Assembly (NCBI RefSeq): GCF_004354015.1
Contig: NZ_SMRU01000001.1
Coordinates: 62,001 to 126,000 of the forward strand
Reading direction: 5' to 3'
DNA length: 64,000 nucleotides
From: Arthrobacter terricola
GTDB lineage: Bacteria > Actinomycetota > Actinomycetes > Actinomycetales > Micrococcaceae
Shown one piece after another: positions 8,343 through 16,520 of the stretch (positions within the stretch are counted from its first letter, which is position 1; each line of letters starts with the position of its first letter). Below the pieces are notes generated by a model. It searched no databases. It saw only the letters and a program-made list of their open reading frames with translations, and was not told the DNA's origin. The translations under genes and the position numbers were made by a program.

Positions 8343-9581
8343 TCAGCGCTTCGCGAGCGCTCCACGGACGGAAACCGCCGCGAGCACCATGGCTGCGACG
8401 CCGCACACGATAGTGAAAGCGCTGGCAGCGGGTCCCAGTCCCAAGACGGACGCGGCCGCTCCGAGGCCTACCACCGGCACTGCGCTGCCCAGGTAAGTGA
8501 TCACATACACCGTGCTGATGATCTGGGCGTGCCGGGATGCCTCGACTTTGCCGGCGACATCATTGAAAACAGTCCGGAATGAAAGGCCTTGCCCCACACC
8601 GGCAGCCAGGCTAGCGGCCACGAGCAAGACCGCATTGGACATGGATGCGGCGACTCCCAGTAACAGGACGGACACACCCAGGACAGCGAGTCCCGCGGGC
8701 ACCGCGAAATGGCTCCTGACGGTCACAAGCTGGCTCAGCGCAGAAGCACCCAAGGTCAATCCGGCCAAGACCCCCATCATGGGACGCGAATCTGCGTGCA
8801 CCACTGCGGCGAAGTATCCGGGGGCCAACGAAAGGCAGAACCCGAATACAGCGAAGCTCAAAAAACCCACACTGGACGCGAGCCAAAACGCTCCACGGGC
8901 GTCCCGCGATACCGAGGGCCGACGGGGCGCCAGGACAGTGTAGGGACGGGGGCCGTCCGCGGGCCGGATGGCAGGACGCGCCTTGAGCAGCCACAAAGGG
9001 ACCAACAGGAAGACCAAGGCAGCTGCGTGGACGTAGAACGGCGTCGACGTCGGCCCGGGCAGGAGGGAAAGCAACCCGCCGATGGCCGGTCCGGCAGCCA
9101 CTCCCCCGGACGAGGAAAGCAGCGTGAAGCGGGAAGCCCGCTCGGGCCGGTAAGGGAGCAACTCCCGCAGGGCGGCAGAACTGGCTCCGGTGGCTAGGCC
9201 CACCGCGACGCCTTGAAGCATCCGGCCGAGCGAGAGCATCAGCAGGTTGTCGGCCGACGCGAAAACCAGGCCACCGGCCAGTCCCACAACCACTGCCAGC
9301 ACGAGGGCAGCCCGTCGGCCGATGTGGTCCGACCAATGGCCCGCGAGCATGAGCACGGCCACGAGCGCCACGACGTAGCTCGCGAACGCCACGGTCACGC
9401 CGAGCGACGAAATTCCCAGCCGGACTTCGAGCAGCGGATACAGCGGACTGGCCAGGTTGGCGCCCACCAGCAACGTGAACATCACGGCGCCGGCAAGAAC
9501 CAGCCGCGCCGTGGTGGATGCGTCCCAGCCCCAGCGGCCGGCGGTGGCCGGACGCATGCGTAGTTCGCTCAAGACAGTCAT
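8343..9581 (-). CDS. MFS transporter
   Basis: A 412-residue, 12-segment major facilitator protein. Visible motifs are HWSDHIGRRAAL after TM2, GRMLQGVAVGLATGASSAAL in TM4, and a central hydrophilic loop. The pattern fits drug/metabolite exporters. The ATG at 9581 has a GAAGG ribosome site and removes an unlikely 22-residue leader. The ArsR-like regulator gene follows on the same strand, 88 bp downstream, and may control export of a toxic compound. Substrate unknown. Confidence 0.85.
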   Translation of the reverse strand: MTVLSELRMRPATAGRWGWDASTTARLVLAGAVMFTLLVGANLASPLYPLLEVRLGISSLGVTVAFASYVVALVAVLMLAGHWSDHIGRRAALVLAVVVGLAGGLVFASADNLLMLSLGRMLQGVAVGLATGASSAALRELLPYRPERASRFTLLSSSGGVAAGPAIGGLLSLLPGPTSTPFYVHAAALVFLLVPLWLLKARPAIRPADGPRPYTVLAPRRPSVSRDARGAFWLASSVGFLSFAVFGFCLSLAPGYFAAVVHADSRPMMGVLAGLTLGASALSQLVTVRSHFAVPAGLAVLGVSVLLLGVAASMSNAVLLVAASLAAGVGQGLSFRTVFNDVAGKVEASRHAQIISTVYVITYLGSAVPVVGLGAAASVLGLGPAASAFTIVCGVAAMVLAAVSVRGALAKR

Positions 9582-9704
9582 TTCCGTGCCTTCGCTTCTA
9601 TGGCCGCGACGCCTCCCGCTTTGTGGGCAGGGACGCGACAGCCGCATATTGATGGCAATAGAATGTCCCAGTCCTGCCCTTTTGAGCAGAAAGCTATGGA
9701 ATAG

Positions 9705-9721
9705 TTGACCAAAACAGTCAA
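9705..9721. promoter_or_regulatory. TTGAC-N7-GTCAA inverted repeat before second Lrp-type gene
   Basis: The 5-bp arms at 9705-9709 and 9717-9721 form a symmetric site 42 bp upstream of the Lrp-like start and 124 bp from the divergent MFS start. It could be the regulator's own operator; the left arm also resembles a -35 box. Confidence 0.35.
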
Positions 9722-9763
9722 AATTGGTGCGCCCCGGTTGCCGTAATTGATTTGGAGTGATGA

Positions 9764-10294
9764 GTGCATCCGCTCGACCCCACCGACCTCAAGATTCTTC
9801 TGGAACTGATTCGCGATCCGCGCGTCCAGATCGGCGAGCTCAGCGAATCCCTCGGGATTGCCCGCAACACGGCGCAGTCCCGGATGCGGCGCCTTGTCCG
9901 CTCCGGCGTGCTGAACGACGGCGGACGTGAAGTGGACCTCGAAAAGGTGGGCTACGACGTCGTCGGCTTCGTCACCCTGGAAGTGACCCACCGCGAATTG
10001 GACGGCGTCATCGGCGCCCTGCGCCGCATCCAGCAAGTGCTGGAGGTGCACGAGATCTCCGGGAGGGGCGACCTCTTGTGCAGGGTGGTGGCCACGGACA
10101 CGCACAACCTTCAGACAGCCCTCCGGGCCATCCTGAGGATCAAAGGCGTAATCCGCACCGAAACGGTCCTCGCGCTGCACACCCATATCCCCTATCGGAC
10201 AGAGCCGCTGATCGGCAGGCTGGTGGAAACAGCCGAAACGAAAAAGCGCAAGCCGCAGCCGGCTCCCGAGGTGCCGCCGACCGCAGACGACTAG
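9764..10294 (+). CDS. Lrp/AsnC family transcriptional regulator
   Basis: A 176-residue Lrp/AsnC protein with N-terminal helix-turn-helix (LDPTDLKILLELIRDP, then LGIARNTAQSRMRRLV) and a C-terminal RAM domain (ISGRGDLLCRVVATDTHNL). The last 20 residues are a Lys/Pro-rich tail. The GTG start follows TTGGAG. It is the first gene of a run that continues with DUF1761, CorA and an AFG1-like fragment, with gaps of 9-27 bp, so it may control that set. Confidence 0.88.
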   Translation: MHPLDPTDLKILLELIRDPRVQIGELSESLGIARNTAQSRMRRLVRSGVLNDGGREVDLEKVGYDVVGFVTLEVTHRELDGVIGALRRIQQVLEVHEISGRGDLLCRVVATDTHNLQTALRAILRIKGVIRTETVLALHTHIPYRTEPLIGRLVETAETKKRKPQPAPEVPPTADD

Positions 10295-10303
10295 GATTCC
10301 AGA

Positions 10304-10729
10304 ATGGATTGGCTCACTTCTATGTCGCAGCTCAACTGGCTGGCCATACTCCTGGCCTTCATTTCCAGCCTGGTGATCGGGTTCATTTGGTATATGCCCG
10401 CGGTCCTAGGCCGGAGATGGATGGAAGCGATCGGCAAGACTGAAGAGGACCTCAAGAAGATCGATGGCGGCACGCGGATCTGGATCCCCATGTCCGTGGC
10501 GGCGGCGTTGACGAGCATTGTCCTCGCGGTCCTGATCGGCAGGCTCGACGTGCACGGAAGCCTACCCGCAGCGCTCTTCGCATTGGTGATAGGCGTCGTC
10601 TTCCGCGCGGGCGGCCACGCCATCCACAATGGCTTCGCGGGCAAGCCCTCCGCCGTCACCGTGATCGATTCAGGCCACGACATCGTGGCGATGACTGTCG
10701 CCGGGGCCATCATCGGGGCAATGCAGTAG
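10304..10729 (+). CDS. DUF1761 family membrane protein
   Basis: A 141-residue integral membrane protein with about four predicted helices. The first half carries the DUF1761 pattern: a helix ending in GFIWYMPAVLGRRWMEAIG, a short amphipathic loop, then three more helices and a C-terminal DIVAMTVAGAIIGAM segment. The family's function is unknown. It lies 9 bp after the Lrp-like gene and 18 bp before corA, so it is probably co-transcribed with both. Confidence 0.8.
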   Translation: MDWLTSMSQLNWLAILLAFISSLVIGFIWYMPAVLGRRWMEAIGKTEEDLKKIDGGTRIWIPMSVAAALTSIVLAVLIGRLDVHGSLPAALFALVIGVVFRAGGHAIHNGFAGKPSAVTVIDSGHDIVAMTVAGAIIGAMQ

Positions 10730-10747
10730 CGGAAGGAGGACCACGTT

Positions 10748-11743
10748 GTGACCATCATCGACAACGCCGTCTACGTGGACGGCATCCGGACCGCCACTCC
10801 GGAAAACCTGGAGCAAAGCGTCGAGACGCTGGCCGCCCACGGCGGGATGGTATGGATCGGCCTCTACCGGCCGGACGCAGCTGAAATGGCGGCACTGGCG
10901 GCCGAATTCGGACTCCATCTACTCGCCGTCGAGGACGCCGTCAACGCCCACCAGCGGCCGAAGCTGGAACGCTACGACAATAACCTCTTCACCGTCCTCC
11001 GGCCCGCACGGTACCTCGACGAAACAGAGACGGTGGAGTTCGGCGAGCTCCACATCTTCACCGGAAGCAACTTCGTGGTGACCGTCCGCCACGCCGAGAC
11101 GCCCGGCGTCGCCCGCGTGCGGCGTGAACTGGAGGAACGGCCCGAGCTGTTGCGCCATGGCCCTGAAGCCGTGCTGTATGCATTGCTGGACCAAGTAGTG
11201 GACGATTACGGCCCCGTCATTTCGGGACTGGAAAACGACATCGACGAGATCGAAGACCAGCTCTTCGGCGGCGATCCCAACGTGTCCCGGCGCATCTACG
11301 AACTGGCACGCGAAGTCATCCAGTTCCAGCGCGCCATCAACCCCTTGCCGGAAATGATGGCGTCCCTCAAACGCGGCTTCGTGAAGTATGGGGTGGACAT
11401 CGAACTGCAGCGAAGCCTCCGGGATGTGGAGGACCACGTAGAGCAGGTCATCTCCCGCGCGAACGGCTTCCGCGACCTCCTGCAAAACGCCCTGACGCTC
11501 GACGGGACCTTGACTGCGTACCGCCAGAACGAGGCAAGCGCTGCGCAAAACGAACAAACCAAGAAGATCTCGTCCTGGGCGGCGATTTTCTTCGCGCCTG
11601 CCTTCGTTACCGGGCTCTACGGAATGAACTTCGACATCATGCCCGAGCTCCATTGGCCCTTTGGCTATCCCATGGCGATCGCCATGATGATCGGGGCTTC
11701 ACTGATCATGTACCTGATATTCAAGAAGAAAAGCTGGCTCTAA
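10748..11743 (+). CDS. corA: CorA family magnesium/cobalt channel
   Basis: A 331-residue CorA protein: a large cytoplasmic alpha/beta domain, a long stalk helix (about 190-270), and two C-terminal membrane helices. The signature YGMNF is present with GMN at 292-294, and the short acidic loop DIMPELHWP follows. The C-terminus is the usual basic tail (FKKKSWL). It is expected to carry Mg2+ passively into the cell as a pentamer. The GTG start is preceded by AAGGAGG. Confidence 0.93.
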   Translation: MTIIDNAVYVDGIRTATPENLEQSVETLAAHGGMVWIGLYRPDAAEMAALAAEFGLHLLAVEDAVNAHQRPKLERYDNNLFTVLRPARYLDETETVEFGELHIFTGSNFVVTVRHAETPGVARVRRELEERPELLRHGPEAVLYALLDQVVDDYGPVISGLENDIDEIEDQLFGGDPNVSRRIYELAREVIQFQRAINPLPEMMASLKRGFVKYGVDIELQRSLRDVEDHVEQVISRANGFRDLLQNALTLDGTLTAYRQNEASAAQNEQTKKISSWAAIFFAPAFVTGLYGMNFDIMPELHWPFGYPMAIAMMIGASLIMYLIFKKKSWL

Positions 11744-11770
11744 CGTGTGATGAAGGAGATGATGGGGAGC

Positions 11771-12355
11771 GTGGAGAACAAGGAAAGCACCGAGTTCACG
11801 ACCACCGAGGCCCCTGTTGCCGTTGATCCGCCGGACGGGTTCCGCGCCGGAGATGCGTTCAGCAAGGGCCGCATCATCACCCCGGGAACGCGGGCCCAGT
11901 TAGGCGCGTTCGGACTGTTCGCGCCACAGCCGTCCCAAAGGCAAGTCCTCCTCCCGACGACGAAGCCGCTCAACGTCAAGTCCGCGGAGGATGTCCTCTG
12001 GGTCGCTTTCGCAGAACTGTGCGGCTGGCCGGCGTCGGCTGAGGACTATCGCGAATTAGCGAAGGAACACCGCACGTGGGTGATCGACGGCGTTCCGTCG
12101 CCTACTCATGAGTCAGCCGCCGGATCGGCGGCGGCTTGGGAGCGGTTCCGCGATGTGGTCGATGTCCTTTATGAGCAGGACATCACGCTTTTCCTGATCG
12201 GCAACGGCCCCTTGGACTGGAACATCGCCCAGGATCCGGCGCACAAGACAAACGCCCGGCCCGAAGACCTGTCCAGGATCGCGAGCCGCGTATCGCTCCT
12301 GTCCAGGGTCGAGTCGTTCGAACCGTTCGACGAAATCGAGATCTCGGGCAGCTGA
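11771..12355 (+). CDS. Orphan C-terminal domain of AFG1/ZapE-type ATPase
   Basis: This 194-residue protein matches only the last third of AFG1/ZapE ATPases. VLWVAFAELCGWPASAEDY, the WVIDGVPS strand, the RFRDVVDVLYEQDITLFLIG block and the terminal LSRIASRVSLLSRVES helix all fit that region by recall of the family. The Walker A and B motifs that make up the first two thirds are absent, and the DNA upstream is corA, so nothing points to a recent truncation. Function is unknown; it cannot hydrolyse ATP by itself. The GTG at 11771 is chosen over a GTG at 11747, which leaves only 3 bp after the corA stop. Confidence 0.6.
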   Translation: MENKESTEFTTTEAPVAVDPPDGFRAGDAFSKGRIITPGTRAQLGAFGLFAPQPSQRQVLLPTTKPLNVKSAEDVLWVAFAELCGWPASAEDYRELAKEHRTWVIDGVPSPTHESAAGSAAAWERFRDVVDVLYEQDITLFLIGNGPLDWNIAQDPAHKTNARPEDLSRIASRVSLLSRVESFEPFDEIEISGS

Positions 12356-12370
12356 CGCGGAGTTCCCCGC

Positions 12371-12739
12371 TCAGAGCAGCGTGACGAGCCCGACGCCGGT
12401 AGCCGCCGCCGCGACGCACGCCACCATGGTGCCGAGCCCGTTGAGGACGGCCAAGGCCGGCCGGCCGCTCTGGACGAGCCTGACGGTCTCCAGGCTTGCC
12501 GTGCTGAAGGTGGTGTACCCGCCCAGGAACCCGGTGCCAAGGACAAGTTGCAGCGACTCGGGTGCGTGCTTCGCCATGACGAAGCCAGCAAGGATACCCA
12601 TGAGCAATGATCCCGAAACGTTGATGATGATCGTCCCGAGCGGCAAAGCTGTGCGGGCCCAGGATCGGACCAGCCCGTCAACGATGAATCGGGCCGCCGC
12701 GCCCAAGCCACCGGCCAATGCGATTAGCAAGACGGTCAT
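12371..12739 (-). CDS. crcB: Fluoride channel subunit FluC/CrcB
   Basis: A 122-residue, four-helix FluC protein. Diagnostic pieces are GGLGAAARFIVDG at the start, the Asn-containing TM2 (GTIIINVSGSLLMG) and TGFLGGYTTFSTAS in TM3, which lines the fluoride pore and the central Na+ site. FluC dimers export fluoride. Its ATG overlaps the stop of the upstream crcB copy by 4 bp, so the two subunits are translationally coupled and probably form a heterodimer. Confidence 0.9.
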   Translation of the reverse strand: MTVLLIALAGGLGAAARFIVDGLVRSWARTALPLGTIIINVSGSLLMGILAGFVMAKHAPESLQLVLGTGFLGGYTTFSTASLETVRLVQSGRPALAVLNGLGTMVACVAAAATGVGLVTLL

Positions 12740-13233
12740 GGTTTCCTTCCTTGAACGGCGCGGTGCCGGAACGTGCCGAACCAGATGCCGAGTGTCGTGG
12801 CGACGGCCCCGCCGAACAGGCTCGCGGCCAAGTACCACAGGGCGTCCAAGGAACGACCGGCGCTGAAGAGGTGCACCGAATCGAGGGCGAGCGTGCTGTA
12901 CGTCGTGTAGGCGCCAAGGAACCCGCTGCCCACGGCGAGCCGGGCAACCCGGCGGAGGCCGACGTCGGGACCGCTCCTCGCGAGGCCCTCAAGGAGCCAC
13001 CCCAGGGCAAAAGCCCCGGACAGATTGATGAGCAAGGTGGCCAACGGCCACCCTCCCGGAGGCGGAACGGCCAAACCGAACGCATAACGGCTCAAGGCGC
13101 CCAGGATCCCTCCGGCAACCACGAGAAGGATGAATCCACCGTGCAGGTGGATCGGGCGATGCGGCCTATCCGGCTTGGCGTGCGTCGATTCAGCGCCGAC
13201 GCCTGTCGCGGCCGCGCTCCCGTTCTCCCTCAT
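12736..13233 (-). CDS. crcB: Fluoride channel subunit FluC/CrcB (long N-terminus)
   Basis: A 165-residue FluC protein with the same four-helix core as its neighbour: GGILGALSRYAFG, LINLSGAFALGWL, and SGFLGAYTTYSTLA. A hydrophilic N-terminal tail of about 30 residues rich in His and Pro precedes the first helix. It overlaps both neighbours by 4 bp: Usp upstream and crcB downstream. Heterodimeric FluC pairs are known in Gram-positive bacteria. Confidence 0.88.
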   Translation of the reverse strand: MRENGSAAATGVGAESTHAKPDRPHRPIHLHGGFILLVVAGGILGALSRYAFGLAVPPPGGWPLATLLINLSGAFALGWLLEGLARSGPDVGLRRVARLAVGSGFLGAYTTYSTLALDSVHLFSAGRSLDALWYLAASLFGGAVATTLGIWFGTFRHRAVQGRKP

Positions 13234-13766
13234 TCATCCCTGCCGGCGTGATGCTGCCCCAAGGGAACAACCAATACCGGGCGGTTCTGGGTGTGGGCCA
13301 GGTGAAGCGCCACTGATCCGGTGACCAATCCCTCGAACCTGGACCCCAAACCATGTTCCTTGGTTCCGACGACGATCATCGACGCAGCGATGGATGCGGC
13401 GTAGCGCCCCAAAGACCGGGCCGGTTCCCCTGCGAGGACCACAAACGACCACGGCAGGTCCGTGTCCTCGAGCTGATTCGCAATTCGCGACTGGAGCGAC
13501 TCCGCAATAGCCGTGGCGTCATCGTCGATGCCGTCGGGATCGATCGATTGTGCCGCCACGTGCCCGTCGCGGTCCCCCGCTGCCGGGAAACTCGTGACAT
13601 CCGCGAACGCGAGGACCAGTTCCAAACCCGCGCCCAGCGCGACTTCTGCCGCTTTTCGAACAACTGCAGCGCCTTGGTTCGGAAGCACCCCTGCCAGGAC
13701 CGGACCGCTCAATGGAGGGATCGGGCCGTGGCCCCCCGGTGTGTCACCGCCCAGGGAATTGCTCAT
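13230..13766 (-). CDS. Universal stress protein (UspA family)
   Basis: A 178-residue single Usp domain. The C-terminal nucleotide-binding pattern is visible as VVGTKEHGLGSRFEGLVTGS followed by VALHLA and PVLVVPLG, close to the G-2x-G-9x-G(S/T) consensus of ATP-binding Usp proteins. The first gene of the Usp-crcB-crcB unit, it overlaps crcB by 4 bp, hinting at a shared stress response with fluoride export. Confidence 0.85.
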   Translation of the reverse strand: MSNSLGGDTPGGHGPIPPLSGPVLAGVLPNQGAAVVRKAAEVALGAGLELVLAFADVTSFPAAGDRDGHVAAQSIDPDGIDDDATAIAESLQSRIANQLEDTDLPWSFVVLAGEPARSLGRYAASIAASMIVVGTKEHGLGSRFEGLVTGSVALHLAHTQNRPVLVVPLGQHHAGRDE

Positions 13767-13873
13767 GAAAAATCCTTCCCGATGTCCGGTTCCTGCAACG
13801 TGCGCCCTCCCGCCAGGGTCGGAAAGCCCGTCTGGACTGGCGCCGATTCCACGTGCTAGGTAAGAATATCGCT

Positions 13874-14608
13874 ATGTGTGGTCGGTTCAGTGTGGGTTTC
13901 GAAGCGGACTATCTCTCAAGGAAGCTGGGCGCGGTCTTGCGCGGGGATACCGATTATCCCTCGCCGACCCTCCAGATCAATCCAACAGATCCTGTGGTCT
14001 TCCTGCGCGGCAGGGCGCAAGACGACTCGGTGGGCCGGGAACTCGCCGCGGGACGCTGGGGCTTGGTGCCGTCGTTCTCCAAGACTTTCGATTCGAAAGT
14101 GCCCACGTGGAACGCACGCTCGGAAACAGCGGCGCGGCTCCCCGCGTTCAAGGCCTCCCTCCCTAAATGGCGGGCGGTAGTTCCGGCGTCGGCCTATTAC
14201 GAGTGGAAGAAGTCGGGGCCGGGCCGCAAGGACCCCAAGCAGCGCTACATTATTGAACCGCAAGACGAACTGATCACCTTCGCCGGCCTGTTCGCGCCGT
14301 GGCGCGACCCCGGCATCGAAGACAGGTCAGCTCCGGGCGCATGGCGTTTGTCCTGCACCATCCTGACCATGGATTCGCCGCCGGACGGCGTCCATGAGCG
14401 GTTGCACAACCTTCATGACCGGCTCCCCGTACCGATTGCCGCGGACATGATCGACGATTGGATCGACCCCAGGGAATCCCGGGGGCAGGAACTGTTGGAT
14501 GCCGTGCTCGCCGATGCGTACAAGGTGGCCTCGAACTGGACCTTGAGGCCGGTGGAGCTCGTGGACGACAACACGCGCCTGGTGGACGTCGCGAACCCGG
14601 CAGCGTGA
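13874..14608 (+). CDS. SRAP domain protein (HMCES/YedK family)
   Basis: A 244-residue SOS-response-associated peptidase (SRAP) protein. Start choice is fixed by the catalytic Cys2 of MCGRF, which must be exposed after Met removal. The other active residues are in place: Asn80 in PTWNARSE, Glu110 in PASAYYEWKK and His181 in HDRLPV. The family forms a stable thiazolidine DNA-protein crosslink at abasic sites in single-stranded DNA, shielding them from breakage. It is convergent with a small gene 1 bp away. Confidence 0.93.
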   Translation: MCGRFSVGFEADYLSRKLGAVLRGDTDYPSPTLQINPTDPVVFLRGRAQDDSVGRELAAGRWGLVPSFSKTFDSKVPTWNARSETAARLPAFKASLPKWRAVVPASAYYEWKKSGPGRKDPKQRYIIEPQDELITFAGLFAPWRDPGIEDRSAPGAWRLSCTILTMDSPPDGVHERLHNLHDRLPVPIAADMIDDWIDPRESRGQELLDAVLADAYKVASNWTLRPVELVDDNTRLVDVANPAA

Positions 14609-14609
14609 C

Positions 14610-14879
14610 TCACTTCGCGTAACGGAGTTCCGCCCGGATATCCGTATCCTTCAACCAGGTGGACCTGGTGGCCGATCCAAAAGGATTCGGCCACCATTGC
14701 ACCAGCACCTTGCCCTCCGCCGTCCGGATCACCATGGCGGGAACGTACTGGATGTACTTCGGCCAGACAAACTTGGCGATCACCGGCACCCTCGAGACCG
14801 TAGACAAAGGCTCGGTCTGGCGGGGCGAAGGCGCGGCGACCGCGTTCAAGGGCGCAGGGTACTCAGGCTCGTCAGGCAT
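14610..14879 (-). CDS. Small hypothetical protein (89 aa)
   Basis: I do not recognise a family. The first 30 residues are Pro/Ala-rich; the rest is a compact, beta-like segment with several Trp and Tyr (KFVWPKYIQYVP, VLVQWWPNPFG). No membrane segment is seen. It ends 1 bp from the convergent SRAP stop. The reverse strand also has an open frame here, but codon bias and the ordered C-terminal sequence favour this one. Confidence 0.55.
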   Translation of the reverse strand: MPDEPEYPAPLNAVAAPSPRQTEPLSTVSRVPVIAKFVWPKYIQYVPAMVIRTAEGKVLVQWWPNPFGSATRSTWLKDTDIRAELRYAK

Positions 14880-14960
14880 GCCCGCATACTACTGCGGGGC
14901 GCTGACATTGGAAGTGGACGGGCGCCCGGGTGCCCGGGTGTAAACGCCGACGGCGGGACG

Positions 14961-15083
14961 CTACAGGCGAGTGTCGAACGAACCGCAGAACCCGTTCTCA
15001 TTGAACGTCCCTTGGAATTCGGACTTGCCCTGGATTTTCTCAATGGTGGCCACTTCGCCGGCTGTGGAGGGTTTACCAGTCAT
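14961..15083 (-). CDS. Possible 40-aa small protein coupled to mannonate dehydratase gene
   Basis: A 40-residue frame starts with an ATG inside the last codons of the dehydratase gene, overlapping it by 11 bp. It reads as plausible protein ([19 protein letters not shown], ending in [10 protein letters not shown]) with high-GC codon choice. It could be a translationally coupled small protein or the surviving 3' end of a lost gene. No family recognised. Confidence 0.4.
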   Translation of the reverse strand: MTGKPSTAGEVATIEKIQGKSEFQGTFNENGFCGSFDTRL

Positions 15084-16302
15084 GCACGGTTCCATCCACG
15101 AGCCGGTTGTAGGGCAGGTAGGCCTGCTGGTACGGGAAGGCGTTCGCGGCTTCCTCGTTGAATTCGACGCCGAGTCCTGGCTTGTCGCCCGGGTGCAGGT
15201 AGCCGTCGGTGAAGGTCATGGACTGCTGGAAGACCTCGTTGGTCTTCTCCGAGTGCTGCATGTATTCCTGGATGCCGTAGTTGTGGATGGCCAGCCCCAC
15301 GTGCAGCTGCGCAGCGAAACCGATCGGGGAAATGTCGGTGGGGCCGTGGAAGCCGGACTTGATCTGGTACTGCGCGGCGAAGTCCATGACCTTCTTCAGC
15401 GGGCTGATCCCTCCGAAGTGCGTGGACGCGGCCCGGACGTAGTCGATCAGCTGTTCCTTGATGAGGGTCTGGAAGTCATAGACCGTGTTGAAGATTTCAC
15501 CGATGGCCAGCGGTGTGGTGGTGTGCTGGCGGACCAGGCGCAGGCCTTCCTGGTTCTCGGCCGGGGTGCAGTCCTCGAGCCAGAAGAGATCGTACGGTTC
15601 CAGGGCCTTACCGAGCTTCGCGGCCTGAATAGGGGTCATCCGGTGATGGCCGTCGTGCAGCAGCGGGATCTCCGGGCCGAACTCGTTGCGCACCGCCTCG
15701 AAGACCGTGGGCAGGTGGCGCAGGTAGGCGCGGGTGTCCCAGTCCTCTTCCTGCGGGAACGCACCGCGGCCGGCGGGTTCGTAGTCGTAGCGCTCCCCCG
15801 AGGCCTGGGCCTGGGCCGCGACGCCGTACACGGCCTTGATGCCAGGAATCGCGGTCTGGACCCGGATGGACTTGTACCCGAGCTCCAGGTGTTCCCGGAT
15901 GGAGTCGAACAGCGAGGGAATGTCCGAACCCGATGCATGCCCGTAGGCGCGCAGGCCGTTGCGCGACGCCCCGCCCAGGAGTTGGTAGACAGGCAGCCCG
16001 GCGATCTTGCCCTTGATGTCCCACAGCGCCATGTCGACGGCGGCAATCGCCGCCATCGTGACCGGACCCCGGCGCCAGTACGAGGAACGGTACAGGAACT
16101 GCCAAGTGTCCTCGATCCGGTGCGGATCCTTGCCGATCAGCAGCTGCGCGACGTGCTCCTTGAGGTAAGCGGCGACGGCGAGTTCCCGGCCGTTCAAGGT
16201 GGCGTCACCGATGCCGGTGACACCGTCCTCCGTCGTAATCCGAAGGGTGACGAAATTGCGGGTAGGGCTGGTCACGAAGACTTCAGCGGCAATGATTTTC
16301 AC
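15073..16302 (-). CDS. manD: Mannonate/galactonate dehydratase, enolase superfamily (ManD/RspA type)
   Basis: A 409-residue enolase-superfamily dehydratase of the ManD subgroup. The N-terminal capping domain is followed by the barrel with [15 protein letters not shown], the metal-binding WLEDCTP and AIGEIFN ends of strands, and [13 protein letters not shown]. It would remove water from D-mannonate to give 2-keto-3-deoxygluconate, the last step of glucuronate catabolism seen here; some relatives also use gluconate. It replaces the unrelated UxuA. The second of two GTGs is preferred because AAGGA lies 7 nt before it. The operator at 16402 lies about 100 bp upstream. Confidence 0.85.
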   Translation of the reverse strand: MKIIAAEVFVTSPTRNFVTLRITTEDGVTGIGDATLNGRELAVAAYLKEHVAQLLIGKDPHRIEDTWQFLYRSSYWRRGPVTMAAIAAVDMALWDIKGKIAGLPVYQLLGGASRNGLRAYGHASGSDIPSLFDSIREHLELGYKSIRVQTAIPGIKAVYGVAAQAQASGERYDYEPAGRGAFPQEEDWDTRAYLRHLPTVFEAVRNEFGPEIPLLHDGHHRMTPIQAAKLGKALEPYDLFWLEDCTPAENQEGLRLVRQHTTTPLAIGEIFNTVYDFQTLIKEQLIDYVRAASTHFGGISPLKKVMDFAAQYQIKSGFHGPTDISPIGFAAQLHVGLAIHNYGIQEYMQHSEKTNEVFQQSMTFTDGYLHPGDKPGLGVEFNEEAANAFPYQQAYLPYNRLVDGTVHDW

Positions 16303-16401
16303 AGCCGGTCCTTTCACGGGTGCTGATCGAGGGCTGATCCGAAGAGAATGCGATGTGCATCACAATGCGGATATTGATGAGGTTAGCTTGGATGACAATA
16401 T

Positions 16402-16418
16402 TTGGCAACCGGTTGCAA
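16402..16418. promoter_or_regulatory. LacI-type operator before manD
   Basis: The near-perfect palindrome TTGGCAACCGGTTGCAA lies 100 bp upstream of manD, with the central CG step typical of LacI-family operators. Related sites are at 19862, 22791 and 23920, all in this cluster, so the LacI regulator at 22854-23900 is the likely binder. Confidence 0.7.
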
Positions 16419-16432
16419 TACACACTCTTCTC

Positions 16433-16508
16433 GAGTTTGTGTACACCTGGCACCCCTTAAAACCGGTTTTTAGAGGGTGTCAGGTGTACACAAACTCCGG
16501 GTTAGTTG
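16433..16508. repeat. 65-nt hairpin element plus conserved tail, copy 1
   Basis: Outer arms of 17 perfect base pairs (16433-16449 with 16481-16497) begin GAGTTTGTGTACACCTG; weaker pairing continues inward around an AAAACCGGTTTT core. A conserved GGGTTAGTTG follows at 16499-16508. The same element occurs at 19890-19965. It sits 12 bp after the stop of the GPH symporter gene and could terminate its transcript, though no U-run follows. Confidence 0.7.
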
Positions 16509-16520
16509 GGGCCGCAGCGG

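Noticed and set aside
14971..16326. A 451-codon plus-strand frame
   Set aside because: Antisense to the enolase-superfamily dehydratase; no recognisable motifs.
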